From assembly GCA_016708955.1 (NCBI GenBank), contig JADJES010000001.1:434001-498000 (forward strand): a DNA stretch of 64,000 nucleotides, given 5' to 3'. A program made the position numbers and the translations under genes. This document shows, one piece after another, positions 45,178-54,177 of the stretch (position 1 is the first letter of the stretch; each line of letters opens with the position of its first letter). This stretch comes from Nitrosomonas sp. Its GTDB lineage: Bacteria; Pseudomonadota; Gammaproteobacteria; Burkholderiales; Nitrosomonadaceae. The notes under the pieces are model-generated. The model saw only the letters and a program-made list of their open reading frames with translations, searched no databases and was not told the DNA's origin.

Positions 45178-45360
45178 ATGACTAAATCCCTTGCAACCCG
45201 ATTGCAACAGCTTGAAAACCGCGCTCTTAAGCGACGAGTTCCCCCCTTGCTATATTGCTCATCCAGTCAACCCTTTGATGAAGCAAAGGCAGTGTATGAG
45301 CAACAGCATGGTTTTAAATTGCCAACCAATGCGCGTATTATTGAATTTGTTGTTATATGA
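45178..45360 (+). CDS. Small island protein, distant KQRxxxLE relative
   Basis: A 60-residue protein starting MTKSLATRLQQLENRALKRR, then VPPLLYCSSSQPFDEAKAVY and NARIIEFVVI. The first 15 residues resemble those of the proteins at 44356 and 44537 (T-x-RL-x-LE), but the end differs. The ribosome-binding site is weak. Confidence 0.45.
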   Translation: MTKSLATRLQQLENRALKRRVPPLLYCSSSQPFDEAKAVYEQQHGFKLPTNARIIEFVVI

Positions 45361-45465
45361 TTGATGGACGCAGGATATGCGGCGGGATGAAAAGCTGGCC
45401 AGATGCTTTCTAAGATGCCTAAACATCCGAGTTGCGTATAATGAACTTTAGTAAAAATGGGGTAA

Positions 45466-46626
45466 ATGATGGAACTTCTAGTTTTTATTTTGGTTTTTTT
45501 TGGCGCTTATGTAATTTTCTTAATTATTACAGACAATTTTAAAAACCCATTTAAACAAGCAAGCAATGTCGAGCGGGTCCCCATCACCAAGCCTCTGAAT
45601 TTCTCAAATAAAGACAAACAAGTAATAATTCAGTGTGCGCAAAGAATGGTTGACATTATCAATGAGTCACTCCAAATCTCTAATAACTCAAAGAATCCAA
45701 GTACAAAAATCTCCCGTTTGAGAGTAGCCAGCGACAATCTTCACCAGTTAAAACAATATGCAAGCGAGTACCCTTTCATAACTCTTACCGCTACTTCAAA
45801 AGTAGAAAAATCGATATCTGATTTGAATCAGGAATTTTTGACCGCTGGTTATTTTAATTTAAATGCCAAGGAGATACACAGGGCCAGAGATTTACTCAAA
45901 GAAGCCACGCAACTAAAGAAAGAAAAAAGATATAACGAGGCTTGTGAGAAACTGAAAGAGGCATATTCAGCAAACGGGTCAGAAGAATTAATGATTCAAG
46001 ATTATTTAAGATTGCCTATGTATCTGCAATTAGCAGGAAAGAGCAATGAGGGATGGAAAGCTTTGGATGAAATGCGTCTACAAAATAAAGACAATTTCAA
46101 TGAATCGACTATAGCAAAACAAATAAAGATATTCTTTAGAAAAGAGAAAAAATATGAACTAGCCGTACTTTTCTCAGCATGGGAGATCTGTGAGATTATC
46201 GAAAGTGATGAAGACATGATCCAAAGTATCATCAATATGTCCGATGAAATTGCTGAATCTCCAGGTGAATGGATAGGTGAATTATTCCTACCTAGATTTA
46301 GTTCTTATAGCGGAGCTATTCAAACTGGAACCACTCCAAGAGGCAACCCTATACGTCATTATGGATATCTTGAAATTTATCAAAGATTAACGAAAACCAA
46401 ATCGCTTGAATCTATAAAAGAAGCAATATTAAAAGATCTAGTAAAAACGGACTTCATTGATAAAGCTGATGAAATATCAAAAGATCTTCAGAAATACATC
46501 CTCTCGAAAAAGGAATATCATTTGAATGAGGTGATGATAGTTATGAAAAAATATATAACAGGGGATTTATCAATAACTGAAGATACTCTTTTGTTAAGCG
46601 AAGGAAAGGCTATCAGCAGCGTTTAA
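45466..46626 (+). CDS. Membrane-anchored TPR-like protein (cargo gene)
   Basis: A 386-residue protein with an N-terminal transmembrane helix (residues 2-24, LLVFILVFFGAYVIFLIIT) and a long helical cytoplasmic part. Residues about 140-235 look like TPR units (HRARDLLKEATQLKKEKRYN, EACEKLKEAYSANGSEELMI, LRLPMYLQLAGKSNEGWKAL). A C-terminal domain includes PRFSSYSGAIQTGTTPRGNP, which I do not recognise. It is the only large gene in the right part of island 2 and so the likely cargo. Function unknown. Confidence 0.65.
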   Translation: MMELLVFILVFFGAYVIFLIITDNFKNPFKQASNVERVPITKPLNFSNKDKQVIIQCAQRMVDIINESLQISNNSKNPSTKISRLRVASDNLHQLKQYASEYPFITLTATSKVEKSISDLNQEFLTAGYFNLNAKEIHRARDLLKEATQLKKEKRYNEACEKLKEAYSANGSEELMIQDYLRLPMYLQLAGKSNEGWKALDEMRLQNKDNFNESTIAKQIKIFFRKEKKYELAVLFSAWEICEIIESDEDMIQSIINMSDEIAESPGEWIGELFLPRFSSYSGAIQTGTTPRGNPIRHYGYLEIYQRLTKTKSLESIKEAILKDLVKTDFIDKADEISKDLQKYILSKKEYHLNEVMIVMKKYITGDLSITEDTLLLSEGKAISSV

Positions 46627-47886
46627 AGTTCTGGAACTGGGCAGGGTTTAACCTGATGCTATTGGATCAAGCAACCCGGACACATTGAGGATGAATGATT
46701 CTTTTACTGGAGTTTCACGCTTTTTTTATGAGCCGATGATTCAATTGTCTGGAATTTTGGATTATCGGGATTTTTTCTTGAGTGACAAAATACGGTTCAT
46801 CCGGCAAGTGCGTACTTGTTAGTCAGAAATGCATGTTGAAATAAAGTGAATTAAAGGTTGAAATTATCTCTGATTTTCAACGAAGAGGTTTTTTCAACAT
46901 GTCGACCAGTTTGCTGTATCACGCCTTTGGTATAGTTGGTTATTTTTATCAAAGCACTTGTTTTATTGCGGGTGTCATAGTTGTTGCAATACAAGCGGAT
47001 CATTGGCGATTGAGATGTCCGGTATGTAAAAGCCGCGAGATACATTGCCGGGGAAAGTTGGTTAGACGCTTCAGGACAGTACCGGTAGGTCAAAAAGCAG
47101 TCTATATCGACCTTCCAGTTCAGCGGGTAGAATGCACCCGATGCCAAGCAGTTCGTCAGGTAAAGATACAGTTTGCTGATGAGCACAAGCGCTATACACG
47201 TTCTTTCGAAAGATTGGTTTGGATCTCTCTAGGCACATGACCATCCAGGCAGTAGCACGCCATCTTGGAGTGAGCTGGGATCTGGTTAAGGGAATACAGA
47301 AGGACAATCTGAATAAACGTTATCGGTTGCCGAAATTGGCCAAGATAAAACGCATTGCGCTGGATGAAATATACCAAGGCAAGAAGCTGGGTTATTTAAC
47401 GATAGTTCTGGATCTTCAACGTGGGGCAGTGATTTTTGTTGGCAATGGGAAAGGTGCCGATGCACTGATTCCGTTTTGGGAAGCGTTTGAAACGATCGGG
47501 TGCACGGATTGAAGCGGTTGCGACCGACATGGGGCCAGCATACATCAGTGCGGTGCGGGCTAATATCCCAGATGCAACGCTAGTGTTCGATCACTTCCAT
47601 ATTATTAAGCTGTTCAACGAAAAGTTGACAAAACTGCGTCAGGATCTGCAACGAGAAGCAGAAAATGGGTTGGGCAAACCCGTTTTGAAGGGCATTCGCT
47701 GGCTGTTGCTGAAGAACCCTGACAACCTGGATGACAAGCGCAATGAACGTCAACGTCTGGACGAAGCATTAAAGCTCAATGAGCCCTTGGCAACGGCCTA
47801 TTACATGAAAGAAGAGTTACGCAATATCTGGCATCAACCGGATAAACTCTCAGCTCAAAATGCATTGGATGAATGGGTAAAAAAAG

Positions 47887-49233
47887 GGTTCATCCGGCAA
47901 GTGCGTACTTGTTAGTCAGAAATGCATGTTGAAATAAAGTGAATTAAAGGTTGAAATTATCTCTGATTTTCAACGAAGAGGTTTTTTCAACATGTCGACC
48001 AGTTTGCTGTATCACGCCTTTGGTATAGTTGGTTATTTTATCAAAGCACTTGTTTTATTGCGGGTGTCATAGTTGTTGCAATACAAGCGGATCATTGGCG
48101 ATTGAGATGTCCGGTATGTAAAAGCCGCGAGATACATTGCCGGGGAAAGTTGGTTAGACGCTTCAGGACAGTACCGGTAGGTCAAAAAGCAGTCTATATC
48201 GACCTTCCAGTTCAGCGGGTAGAATGCACCCGATGCCAAGCAGTTCGTCAGGTAAAGATACAGTTTGCTGATGAGCACAAGCGCTATACACGTTCTTTCG
48301 AAAGATTGGTTTTGATCTCTCTAGGCACATGACCATCCAGGCAGTAGCACGCCATCTTGGAGTGAGCTGGGATCTGGTTAAGGGAATACAGAAGGACAAT
48401 CTGAATAAACGTTATCGGTTGCCGAAATTGGCCAAGATAAAACGCATTGCGCTGGATGAAATATACCAAGGCAAGAAGCTGGGTTATTTAACGATAGTTC
48501 TGGATCTTCAACGTGGGGCAGTGATTTTTGTTGGCAATGGGAAAGGTGCCGATGCACTGATTCCGTTTTGGAAGCGTTTGAAACGATCGGTGCACGGATT
48601 GAAGCGGTTGCGACCGACATGGGGCCAGCATACATCAGTGCGGTGCGGGCTAATATCCCAGATGCAACGCTAGTGTTCGATCACTTCCATATTATTAAGC
48701 TGTTCAACGAAAAGTTGACAAACTGCGTCGTGATCTGCAACGAGAAGCAGAAATGGGTTGGGCAAACCCGTTTTGAAGGGCATTCGCTGGCTGTTGCTGA
48801 AGAACCCTGACAACCTGGATGACAAGCGCAATGAACGTCAACGTCTGGACGAAGCATTAAAGCTCAATGAGCCCTTGGCAACGGCCTATTACATGAAAGA
48901 AGAGTTACGCAATATCTGGCATCAACCGGATAAACTCTCAGCTCAAAATGCATTGGATGAATGGGTAAAAAAGCCGCTGCTTCGGATGTCAACATGCTCA
49001 AGCAATTCTCTAAAACTATTGCAGCACACCGCTCAGGTATCCTGGCTTATTTCGATTTTAATGGTTTATCAACCGGGCCGTTGGAAGGTACCAACAACAA
49101 GATAAAAACTTTGCACAAAATGGCCTATGGTTTCAGAGATGTCGAGTTCTTTAAACTCAAAATTATGGCGCTGCATGAAACCAATTATGTCCTTGTCGGT
49201 TAAACCCAAAAGTACGCACTTGCCGGATGAACC
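47887..49233 (+). mobile_element. ISL3-family insertion sequence, copy 4 (nested in copy 3)
   Basis: 1347 bp with full terminal inverted repeats, inserted in the A-run of the copy 3 transposase. The left flank is seven A's plus G (47879-47886) and the right flank six A's plus G (49234-49240). This fits an 8-bp duplication that lost one A. Confidence 0.92.
47992..49203 (+). pseudogene. ISL3 transposase, frameshifted (copy 4)
   Basis: Same gene as in the other copies. It is broken by one-base losses near 48038 (T-run), 48311 (GG), 48588 (GGG), 48720 (AAAA), 48752 (AAAA) and in the A-run at 48967-48972. No two copies share the same set of breaks. Confidence 0.9.
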
Positions 49234-49541
49234 AAAAAAGCCGCTGCTTCGGATGTCAACATGCTCAAGCAATTCTCTAAAACTATTGCAGCACACCGCT
49301 CAGGTATCCTGGCTTATTTCGATTTTAATGGTTTATCAACCAGGCCGTTGGAAGGTACCAACAACAAGATAAAAACTTTGCACAAAATGGCCTATGGTTT
49401 CAGAGATGTCGAGTTCTTTAAACTCAAAATTATGGCGCTGCATGAAACCAATTATGTCCTTGTCGGTTCAACCCAAAAGTACGCACTTGCCTGATGAACC
49501 TTATTTTGATTTGCTCATATTGTTTAATGTTGATAAAGAAT

Positions 49542-49560
49542 GGTTACAAAACGGTTACAA
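49542..49560 (+). promoter_or_regulatory. Candidate integrase arm-type site, right end of island 2
   Basis: GGTTACAAAACGGTTACAA, identical to 38143-38161, located 55 bp inside the right attachment core. Confidence 0.6.
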
Positions 49561-49571
49561 TTTCCAGAAAA

Positions 49572-49607
49572 TAAAAAAGCACTTAGGATTTTTAGTCTCT
49601 AAGTGCT
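49572..49607 (-). terminator. Terminator following the tRNA (supplied by island 2)
   Basis: On the minus strand AGCACTTAG and CTAAGTGCT form a perfect 9-bp stem with a 11-nt loop, followed by TTTTTATTTT. It begins 9 nt after the tRNA 3' end, inside the island. Confidence 0.8.
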
Positions 49608-49615
49608 TGATTTAT

Positions 49616-49665
49616 TTGGTAGCGAATCCCAGATTCGAACTGGGGACCAACGGATTATGATTCCG
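49616..49665 (-). repeat. Right attachment core of island 2 (inside tRNA)
   Basis: Matches 37966-38015 with one mismatch. The copies bound about 11.7 kb. Confidence 0.9.
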
Positions 49666-49692
49666 CTGCTCTAACCACTGAGCTAATTCGCC
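49617..49692 (-). tRNA. tRNA with CAT anticodon (tRNA-Ile2 or tRNA-Met)
   Basis: A 76-nt gene with acceptor stem GGCGAAT/ATTCGCT (G-T at the end), D arm AGCTCAGTGGTTAGAGC, anticodon loop ATCATAA, T arm with AGTTCGAATCT, and encoded CCA. The D arm and variable loop (TTGGTC) resemble tRNA-Ile2, whose C34 is changed to lysidine, but an elongator Met identity cannot be excluded by eye. It is the insertion site of island 2. Confidence 0.9.
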
Positions 49693-49940
49693 ATGTGCTA
49701 AGACGCAAGAGGCGGCATTCTGCCTTTGAGGGGATGGTTTGTCAAGTTCAAAAATGTGACTTGACAAGGGTTTATGCGTGTTTTCATAGGATTGATGCCA
49801 GTTCGCTCATGCTTTAATTCAGTGTTTAGGATTAAATGTCGACTTAAATGGTACGGGTATGGGATTCGTTGAGTTAATGAATAAAATCCTGTGCGCAGCG
49901 AGTATGCAGTTTGTGTTACCCGCCCGTTGCAAAGCGGCTG

Positions 49941-49946
49941 TATAAT
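49941..49946 (+). promoter_or_regulatory. Perfect TATAAT -10 box, 7 nt before the ubiH-type ATG
   Basis: TATAAT is followed by 7 nt and then the ATG at 49954. A start of transcription at the usual distance would fall on the start codon, implying a leaderless message. No ribosome-binding site is seen. A clear -35 is absent (TTACCC with 19-bp spacing is the nearest). Confidence 0.4.
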
Positions 49947-49953
49947 CAGTTTT

Positions 49954-51123
49954 ATGAAATTCGATATGATAGTGATTGGTGGTGGACTTGTAGGCGCGAG
50001 TTTGGTGACTGCGCTGAAGGATAGCGGATTGAAAATAGCTCTGATAGAGCCGCATGAATCCATGCCATTGCCGCGAGATGAGAGTTGGGATAGCCGGGTC
50101 TATGCGATCAGTCCAGGGAGTGTGGCTTTTCTGGAAGAATTGGGGGTGTGGCAGCGCTTGGAAGTTGAGCGTGTGGCGCCGGTTTATGAGATGGTGGTGT
50201 TTGGTGATGACAATAGCGCGCACATTAATTTTAGCGCGTATGAGATTGGCATACCGGAGCTGGCATTCATCGCGGAAAATCGCCAGCTGCAAACAGCTGT
50301 CTGGGAAGTGCTTAAATACCCGAACGAGAATATACAAATACTTTGCCCAGCAAAATGTACTGCAATTGTTTGGCAGGAATCGCATGTCGATGTGCAGTTG
50401 GCAGACGGCAGTCTGCTTCAAACTGCATTGGTGGTCGGTGCGGATGGCGTAAATTCCTGGGTGCGCAGGCAAGCTGAAATCGATGTGAAACAACACGCCT
50501 ACAACCAGATTGGTGTGGTGGCAAATTTTAGTGCGGAATTGTCGCACCGCCATATTGCGCATCAATGGTTCAGGCGGGACGGCGTGTTGGCATTGCTGCC
50601 GTTACCGGATAAGCGGGTTTCCATGGTTTGGTCTACCAGTGAAGAACAGGCGGAGATACTGCGCAATTTACCGGCGGAAGATCTTTGCCGGCGGGTGGAA
50701 CAGGCCGCTTCGCATACGCTGGGTGCATTGCAACTGATTACACCGCCTGTGGGTTTTCCGTTAAATTTTGTGCATGTGGAGAAATTGATCAAGCCACGAT
50801 TGGTGCTGATCGGTGACGCAGCGCATGGCATACATCCGCTGGCCGGTCAGGGTGTTAACCTGGGTTTGCGGGATACTAGAGAACTTGCAGCGATACTCGG
50901 TGCAAAGGGATTGCAAACTGATTGTGGTGATTATATGTTGTTACGGCGTTACGAGCTGGCGCGCAAGGAAGATATATTGGCTTTAGAGTTAGTGACCGAT
51001 AGTTTGCAGAAATTATTTAACAATTCTAATCCGACACTGGCCAGGTTACGGAATCTAGGCCTTGAAATAACTAATCGCTTGCCGCTGATTAAGAATCAAC
51101 TAATGCAGCACGCTTTGAATTAA
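49954..51123 (+). CDS. UbiH/UbiF/VisC/COQ6-family FAD monooxygenase (ubiquinone hydroxylase)
   Basis: A 389-residue flavoprotein hydroxylase. It starts MKFDMIVIGGGLVGASLVTA with the FAD-binding GxGxxG, contains the middle DG motif (LVVGADGVNSWVRRQ) and the second FAD motif LVLIGDAAHGIHPLAGQGVN. These mark ubiquinone ring hydroxylases. Which position (C5, C6 or C1) is hydroxylated cannot be told. It is followed 26 bp later by a dsbC-like gene. An in-frame ATG 63 nt upstream would add a peptide not seen in the family. Confidence 0.88.
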   Translation: MKFDMIVIGGGLVGASLVTALKDSGLKIALIEPHESMPLPRDESWDSRVYAISPGSVAFLEELGVWQRLEVERVAPVYEMVVFGDDNSAHINFSAYEIGIPELAFIAENRQLQTAVWEVLKYPNENIQILCPAKCTAIVWQESHVDVQLADGSLLQTALVVGADGVNSWVRRQAEIDVKQHAYNQIGVVANFSAELSHRHIAHQWFRRDGVLALLPLPDKRVSMVWSTSEEQAEILRNLPAEDLCRRVEQAASHTLGALQLITPPVGFPLNFVHVEKLIKPRLVLIGDAAHGIHPLAGQGVNLGLRDTRELAAILGAKGLQTDCGDYMLLRRYELARKEDILALELVTDSLQKLFNNSNPTLARLRNLGLEITNRLPLIKNQLMQHALN

Positions 51124-51149
51124 ATTACATTTTTAAAACTGGAGTCATT

Positions 51150-51872
51150 ATGACTATGCGCTGGAAGTTTTTCATTTCAATCTTGGTATTTGGTTTTTTT
51201 TCTGAAGCAATCTGGGCTGATGAAACAGCTTTAAGAAAGGCCATTCAGCCTCATTTTGCGGATAGTAAAATTGAAAGCGTGAAGAAAACGAATTATTTAG
51301 GATTGTATGAAGTGGTTGTGGGTGATGAGGTTTTTTATACTGATGCTAAAGCCGATTATTTTTTCTTTGGCCATGTGATCGACACCAAGACCCGGATGAG
51401 CATGACCAATGAGCGGATACAGGAGATCAAGGCTGCTCGCCGTGTTCCGCTAGATTCTTTGCCGTTGCAATCGGCGATCAAGATCGTGAAGGGTGACGGC
51501 AAGCGCCGAGTGGCCATTTTTACCGATCCTAATTGCCCGTACTGCAAGCAATTGGAAAAAGAATTGCTCAATGTGACGAATGTTACGATCTATACCTTGC
51601 TGTATCCGGTGCTTAAAGGATCTATGGAATTATCCAAAAAAATCTGGTGTTCAGATAATCAAATTAAAGCTTGGGATGATTTTATGCTGAAGGGTGTTGC
51701 GCCATCGAGTAAAGATTGCGAAACGCCTCTGGACGCAGTGGTGAAGTCTGGCCATGAGAATAAAGTAAACGGTACACCAACACTAATTTTTGCAGATGGT
51801 TCGGTTGTGGGCGGCATGATTCCGGCGACAGCAATTGAGGAGAAACTGGAAAGTGCAAGTAAGAGCAAATAA
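51150..51872 (+). CDS. dsbC: DsbC-family periplasmic thiol:disulfide isomerase
   Basis: A 240-residue protein with signal peptide (1-23), an N-terminal dimerisation domain (about 24-80), and a thioredoxin-fold domain with active site NCPYCKQ at about residue 130. The cis-proline region appears as NGTPTLIFADG, and a second disulfide pair (WCSDN, KDCETP) is present. It shuffles wrong disulfides in the periplasm and is kept reduced by DsbD. The bidirectional terminator at 51893-51931 follows. Confidence 0.92.
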   Translation: MTMRWKFFISILVFGFFSEAIWADETALRKAIQPHFADSKIESVKKTNYLGLYEVVVGDEVFYTDAKADYFFFGHVIDTKTRMSMTNERIQEIKAARRVPLDSLPLQSAIKIVKGDGKRRVAIFTDPNCPYCKQLEKELLNVTNVTIYTLLYPVLKGSMELSKKIWCSDNQIKAWDDFMLKGVAPSSKDCETPLDAVVKSGHENKVNGTPTLIFADGSVVGGMIPATAIEEKLESASKSK

Positions 51873-51892
51873 AGTTTCAAGTTAATCACGCT

Positions 51893-51931
51893 AAAAAGCT
51901 TGCTGGAGTAGCTCATCAGCAAGCTTTTTTT
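51893..51931. terminator. Bidirectional terminator between dsbC and mltA
   Basis: AAAAAGCTTGCTG pairs with CAGCAAGCTTTTTTT around a 10-nt loop. A-run and T-run on either side let it serve both convergent genes; its right end touches the mltA stop codon. Confidence 0.85.
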
Positions 51932-53132
51932 ATTGCCGTGTCAATACGGGTGCCGTATAGCTACGAGGCATTAACACCCACATTTTTCCCGATTGCTTCA
52001 TTCTGCCCGCCTGATTGCCAGCTTCATGGCCAAATCCCCAGAAGAAGTCGGCGCGTATTCCGCCTTTGATGGCACTGCCGACATCCTGCGCTACCATGAG
52101 CCGGTTCAATGGTTTGTTGGTGTTTGGCCAGGTGGTTGCGAGAAATACCGGCGCGCCTTGTGGAATTGAAAGCGGATCAATGGCGATGCTCCTCCCCGCT
52201 GTTAAAGGCACCCCCAAAGCGCCGATCGGACCGGATAAATCTGCGGGTAGTTCACGAAAAAATACGTAACGTGCGTTTTGTTGCAACAACGCAGGCAACT
52301 TGCTCGGGTTTTGTTGCCCCCATTGCTTGATGCCCTGCATGGATGCTTTTTCCAGAGGGAGTTCGCCGCGCTGTACCAGAAGTTTACCAATAGAGTTATA
52401 CGGATGGCCGTTCTGGTCGGCAAAGCCTATTTTCATCATTTCTCCGTTATCGAAAACGATTCTACCGGAACCTTGGATGTGCAGAAAAAACAATTCCACT
52501 TCGTCTTCCACCCACAAGATCTCATAGCCGTTCAATATTTTCGGGTTAGTCATGATTTCTGCCCGGCTGTAATAAGGGACTATTTTGCGCCCATCCAGGC
52601 GGCCACGCAGGCGCAGATCTTTAAGTTCCGGATAGGCCGCGCCTAAATCAATGGTCAGAAGTTCGCTGGGTGTAGCATAAATCGGGTAGCGATAACGGCT
52701 GGAGGGTTTTCGGCTGCCTTTGAGCAGTGGTTCGTAGTAGCCCGTCACTAATCCTTCTTCACTGTTATCGGTATTGATAATCTGGTAGGGCGTGAAATAG
52801 CTTTCAAAAAAATTTCTCAGCGTAGTGTTATTGGGTTTCTGCAGTGAAGTAGCCGCTTTGCAATTTTCTTTCCAGACTGGTTGCTTGCTTAAAACCGTGC
52901 AACTTTTCAAAAAAGCCTGCCATGCAGGTAACAGATCATCATCCGTCCAGCCAGTTAACGCAGACCATTGAACGCGTTTATGGATGGATTTTGTTAGTGG
53001 CTTCTCCGGCGGTGGTGTAACGGTTTCAGCCGGCTGACTCGGTGGCAGAGTGGGGCTGATTGTTCCGGTTGTACAGGCGGCGAGCAACAGGAACGAAACG
53101 GCTACAATAAAACTTAATTGGTTTTTCATCAA
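51930..53132 (-). CDS. mltA: Membrane-bound lytic murein transglycosylase A
   Basis: A 400-residue lipoprotein (lipobox LLLAAC, cysteine about 19) with the MltA domain (EGLVTGYYEPLLKGSRKPSS ... YPELKDLRLRGRLDGRKIVP) and the 3D domain with its aspartates (AQDVGSAIKGGIRADFFWGF). It cleaves peptidoglycan to anhydromuropeptides at the outer membrane's inner face. The ATG pair at 53132/53129 gives a one-codon uncertainty. Convergent with dsbC. Confidence 0.93.
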   Translation of the reverse strand: MMKNQLSFIVAVSFLLLAACTTGTISPTLPPSQPAETVTPPPEKPLTKSIHKRVQWSALTGWTDDDLLPAWQAFLKSCTVLSKQPVWKENCKAATSLQKPNNTTLRNFFESYFTPYQIINTDNSEEGLVTGYYEPLLKGSRKPSSRYRYPIYATPSELLTIDLGAAYPELKDLRLRGRLDGRKIVPYYSRAEIMTNPKILNGYEILWVEDEVELFFLHIQGSGRIVFDNGEMMKIGFADQNGHPYNSIGKLLVQRGELPLEKASMQGIKQWGQQNPSKLPALLQQNARYVFFRELPADLSGPIGALGVPLTAGRSIAIDPLSIPQGAPVFLATTWPNTNKPLNRLMVAQDVGSAIKGGIRADFFWGFGHEAGNQAGRMKQSGKMWVLMPRSYTAPVLTRQ

Positions 53133-53183
53133 ATATTGGTTAAAGTGACGGCTTGATTATTAATGATATAGCAAACTTAAACT

Positions 53184-53294
53184 ATGTGGTTACTTGCAGT
53201 CGAAGCAGCTGTGGTATTAGGTTTATTACTTTTTGTTGTCTGGTGGACCATGTTTTCAGGTAAAAAAAAGAAAGATGATGAAAACAAAGATTGA
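53184..53294 (+). CDS. Small single-pass membrane protein, 36 residues
   Basis: A short frame between divergent mltA and the Nif3-like gene. It starts MWLLAVEAAVVLGLLLFVVW and ends with the charged tail GKKKKDDENKD, a convincing single transmembrane helix with a cytoplasmic tail. The ribosome-binding site is weak. Its composition is not what random DNA gives, so it is likely real; no function known. Confidence 0.5.
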   Translation: MWLLAVEAAVVLGLLLFVVWWTMFSGKKKKDDENKD

Positions 53295-53357
53295 TAGCAG
53301 CGGCCATTCAACGCGTCATTATATATTCTGATTGAAATATTGCCAGATTATGACCCG

Positions 53358-54104
53358 TCAGACTGGATTCTCAATGTCAATAAACTGATGCTGGATGCCG
53401 AATTTTTGTGCAAGATGGTCGCCCAATGCTTGTACACCATAACGCTCCGTTGCATGGTGTCCCGCAACGATAAATGCGACACCGGATTCCCGTGCGGCAT
53501 GAACATTTTGCTCTGAGATTTCACCGGTGATATAGGCATCAACCCCTTGCTGGATCGCTGCTTCAAAATAGCCTTGCGCGGCACCGGTGCACCATGCGAT
53601 GCGCCGGATAGATTTATCGGGATCACCGATCATCATCGGTTTGCGTAACAAAGTCCGTGATATTTTTTCACCCAAAGCACTCAAGGTCGTAGCTTGAGCT
53701 AATTCTCCTTGTACTGCGACATCCTGATCACCAAAATGACCCGTTTCGATAAATCCCAGTTTTCTCCCCAATAACGCATTATTGCCAAACTGCGGATGCG
53801 CGTCTAACGGCAGATGATAGGCAAATAAATTGATTTGTTGGTGCATAAGCAATGCAATGCGGCGGCTTTTCATGCCGGTTATGCGCGTATCCTCTCCGCG
53901 CCAGAAATAGCCATGATGAACGAGAATGGCATCTGCCTTGGCTGCTGCGGCCGCTTGCAGAAGATCGAGTGAAGCCGTTACGCCGCTAATCATGGTAAGA
54001 ATGTTGCTGCGCCCTTCCACTTGCAAGCCATTTGGGCAATAATCATGGAAGCGGGGTATATCCAGTAATTGATTCAGATGGTTTTCTAACTCATCTCGAT
54101 GCAT
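53358..54104 (-). CDS. Nif3-like dinuclear metal-centre hexameric protein (YbgI family)
   Basis: A 248-residue NIF3/YbgI protein starting MHRDELENHLNQLLDI, with AAGGAG upstream. Metal ligands: HHG in ILVHHGYFWRG, the Asp in YHLPLDAHPQFGN, and the late His/Glu in AGHHATERYG. The family forms a toroidal hexamer with a dinuclear metal site and has been linked to GTP cyclohydrolase or DNA-related functions, with no settled role. It is divergent from the HtrA-type protease gene. An upstream extension of the frame is not used. Confidence 0.92.
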   Translation of the reverse strand: MHRDELENHLNQLLDIPRFHDYCPNGLQVEGRSNILTMISGVTASLDLLQAAAAAKADAILVHHGYFWRGEDTRITGMKSRRIALLMHQQINLFAYHLPLDAHPQFGNNALLGRKLGFIETGHFGDQDVAVQGELAQATTLSALGEKISRTLLRKPMMIGDPDKSIRRIAWCTGAAQGYFEAAIQQGVDAYITGEISEQNVHAARESGVAFIVAGHHATERYGVQALGDHLAQKFGIQHQFIDIENPV

Positions 54105-54177
54105 TGATTTTCTCCTTCGCGCATATACTACTATCAATAGTGCCGCAATAATTTTAATTTTGGAGTAACACGCTTTG

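Larger units (their letters stand above)
46899..49494 (+). pseudogene. ISL3 transposase of copy 3, split by copy 4
   Basis: The gene starts at ATG 46899, is shifted near 47217 (a T lost in GGTTTTGG) and near 47480 (extra G), and is interrupted after codons for NALDEWVKK at 47886. It resumes at 49234 with AAASDVNMLKQF. The usual stop TAA is changed to TCA here, so the frame runs to a TGA at 49494. Confidence 0.88.
46794..49500 (+). mobile_element. ISL3-family insertion sequence, copy 3 (interrupted by copy 4)
   Basis: Left part 46794-47886 and right part 49234-49500 together form an ISL3 element like copies 1 and 2. The right end has one substitution in the repeat (TTGCCTGATGAACC). Outer flanks are CAAAATAC and TTATTTTG, which are not direct repeats; they are near-complements of each other. 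Confidence 0.9.
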
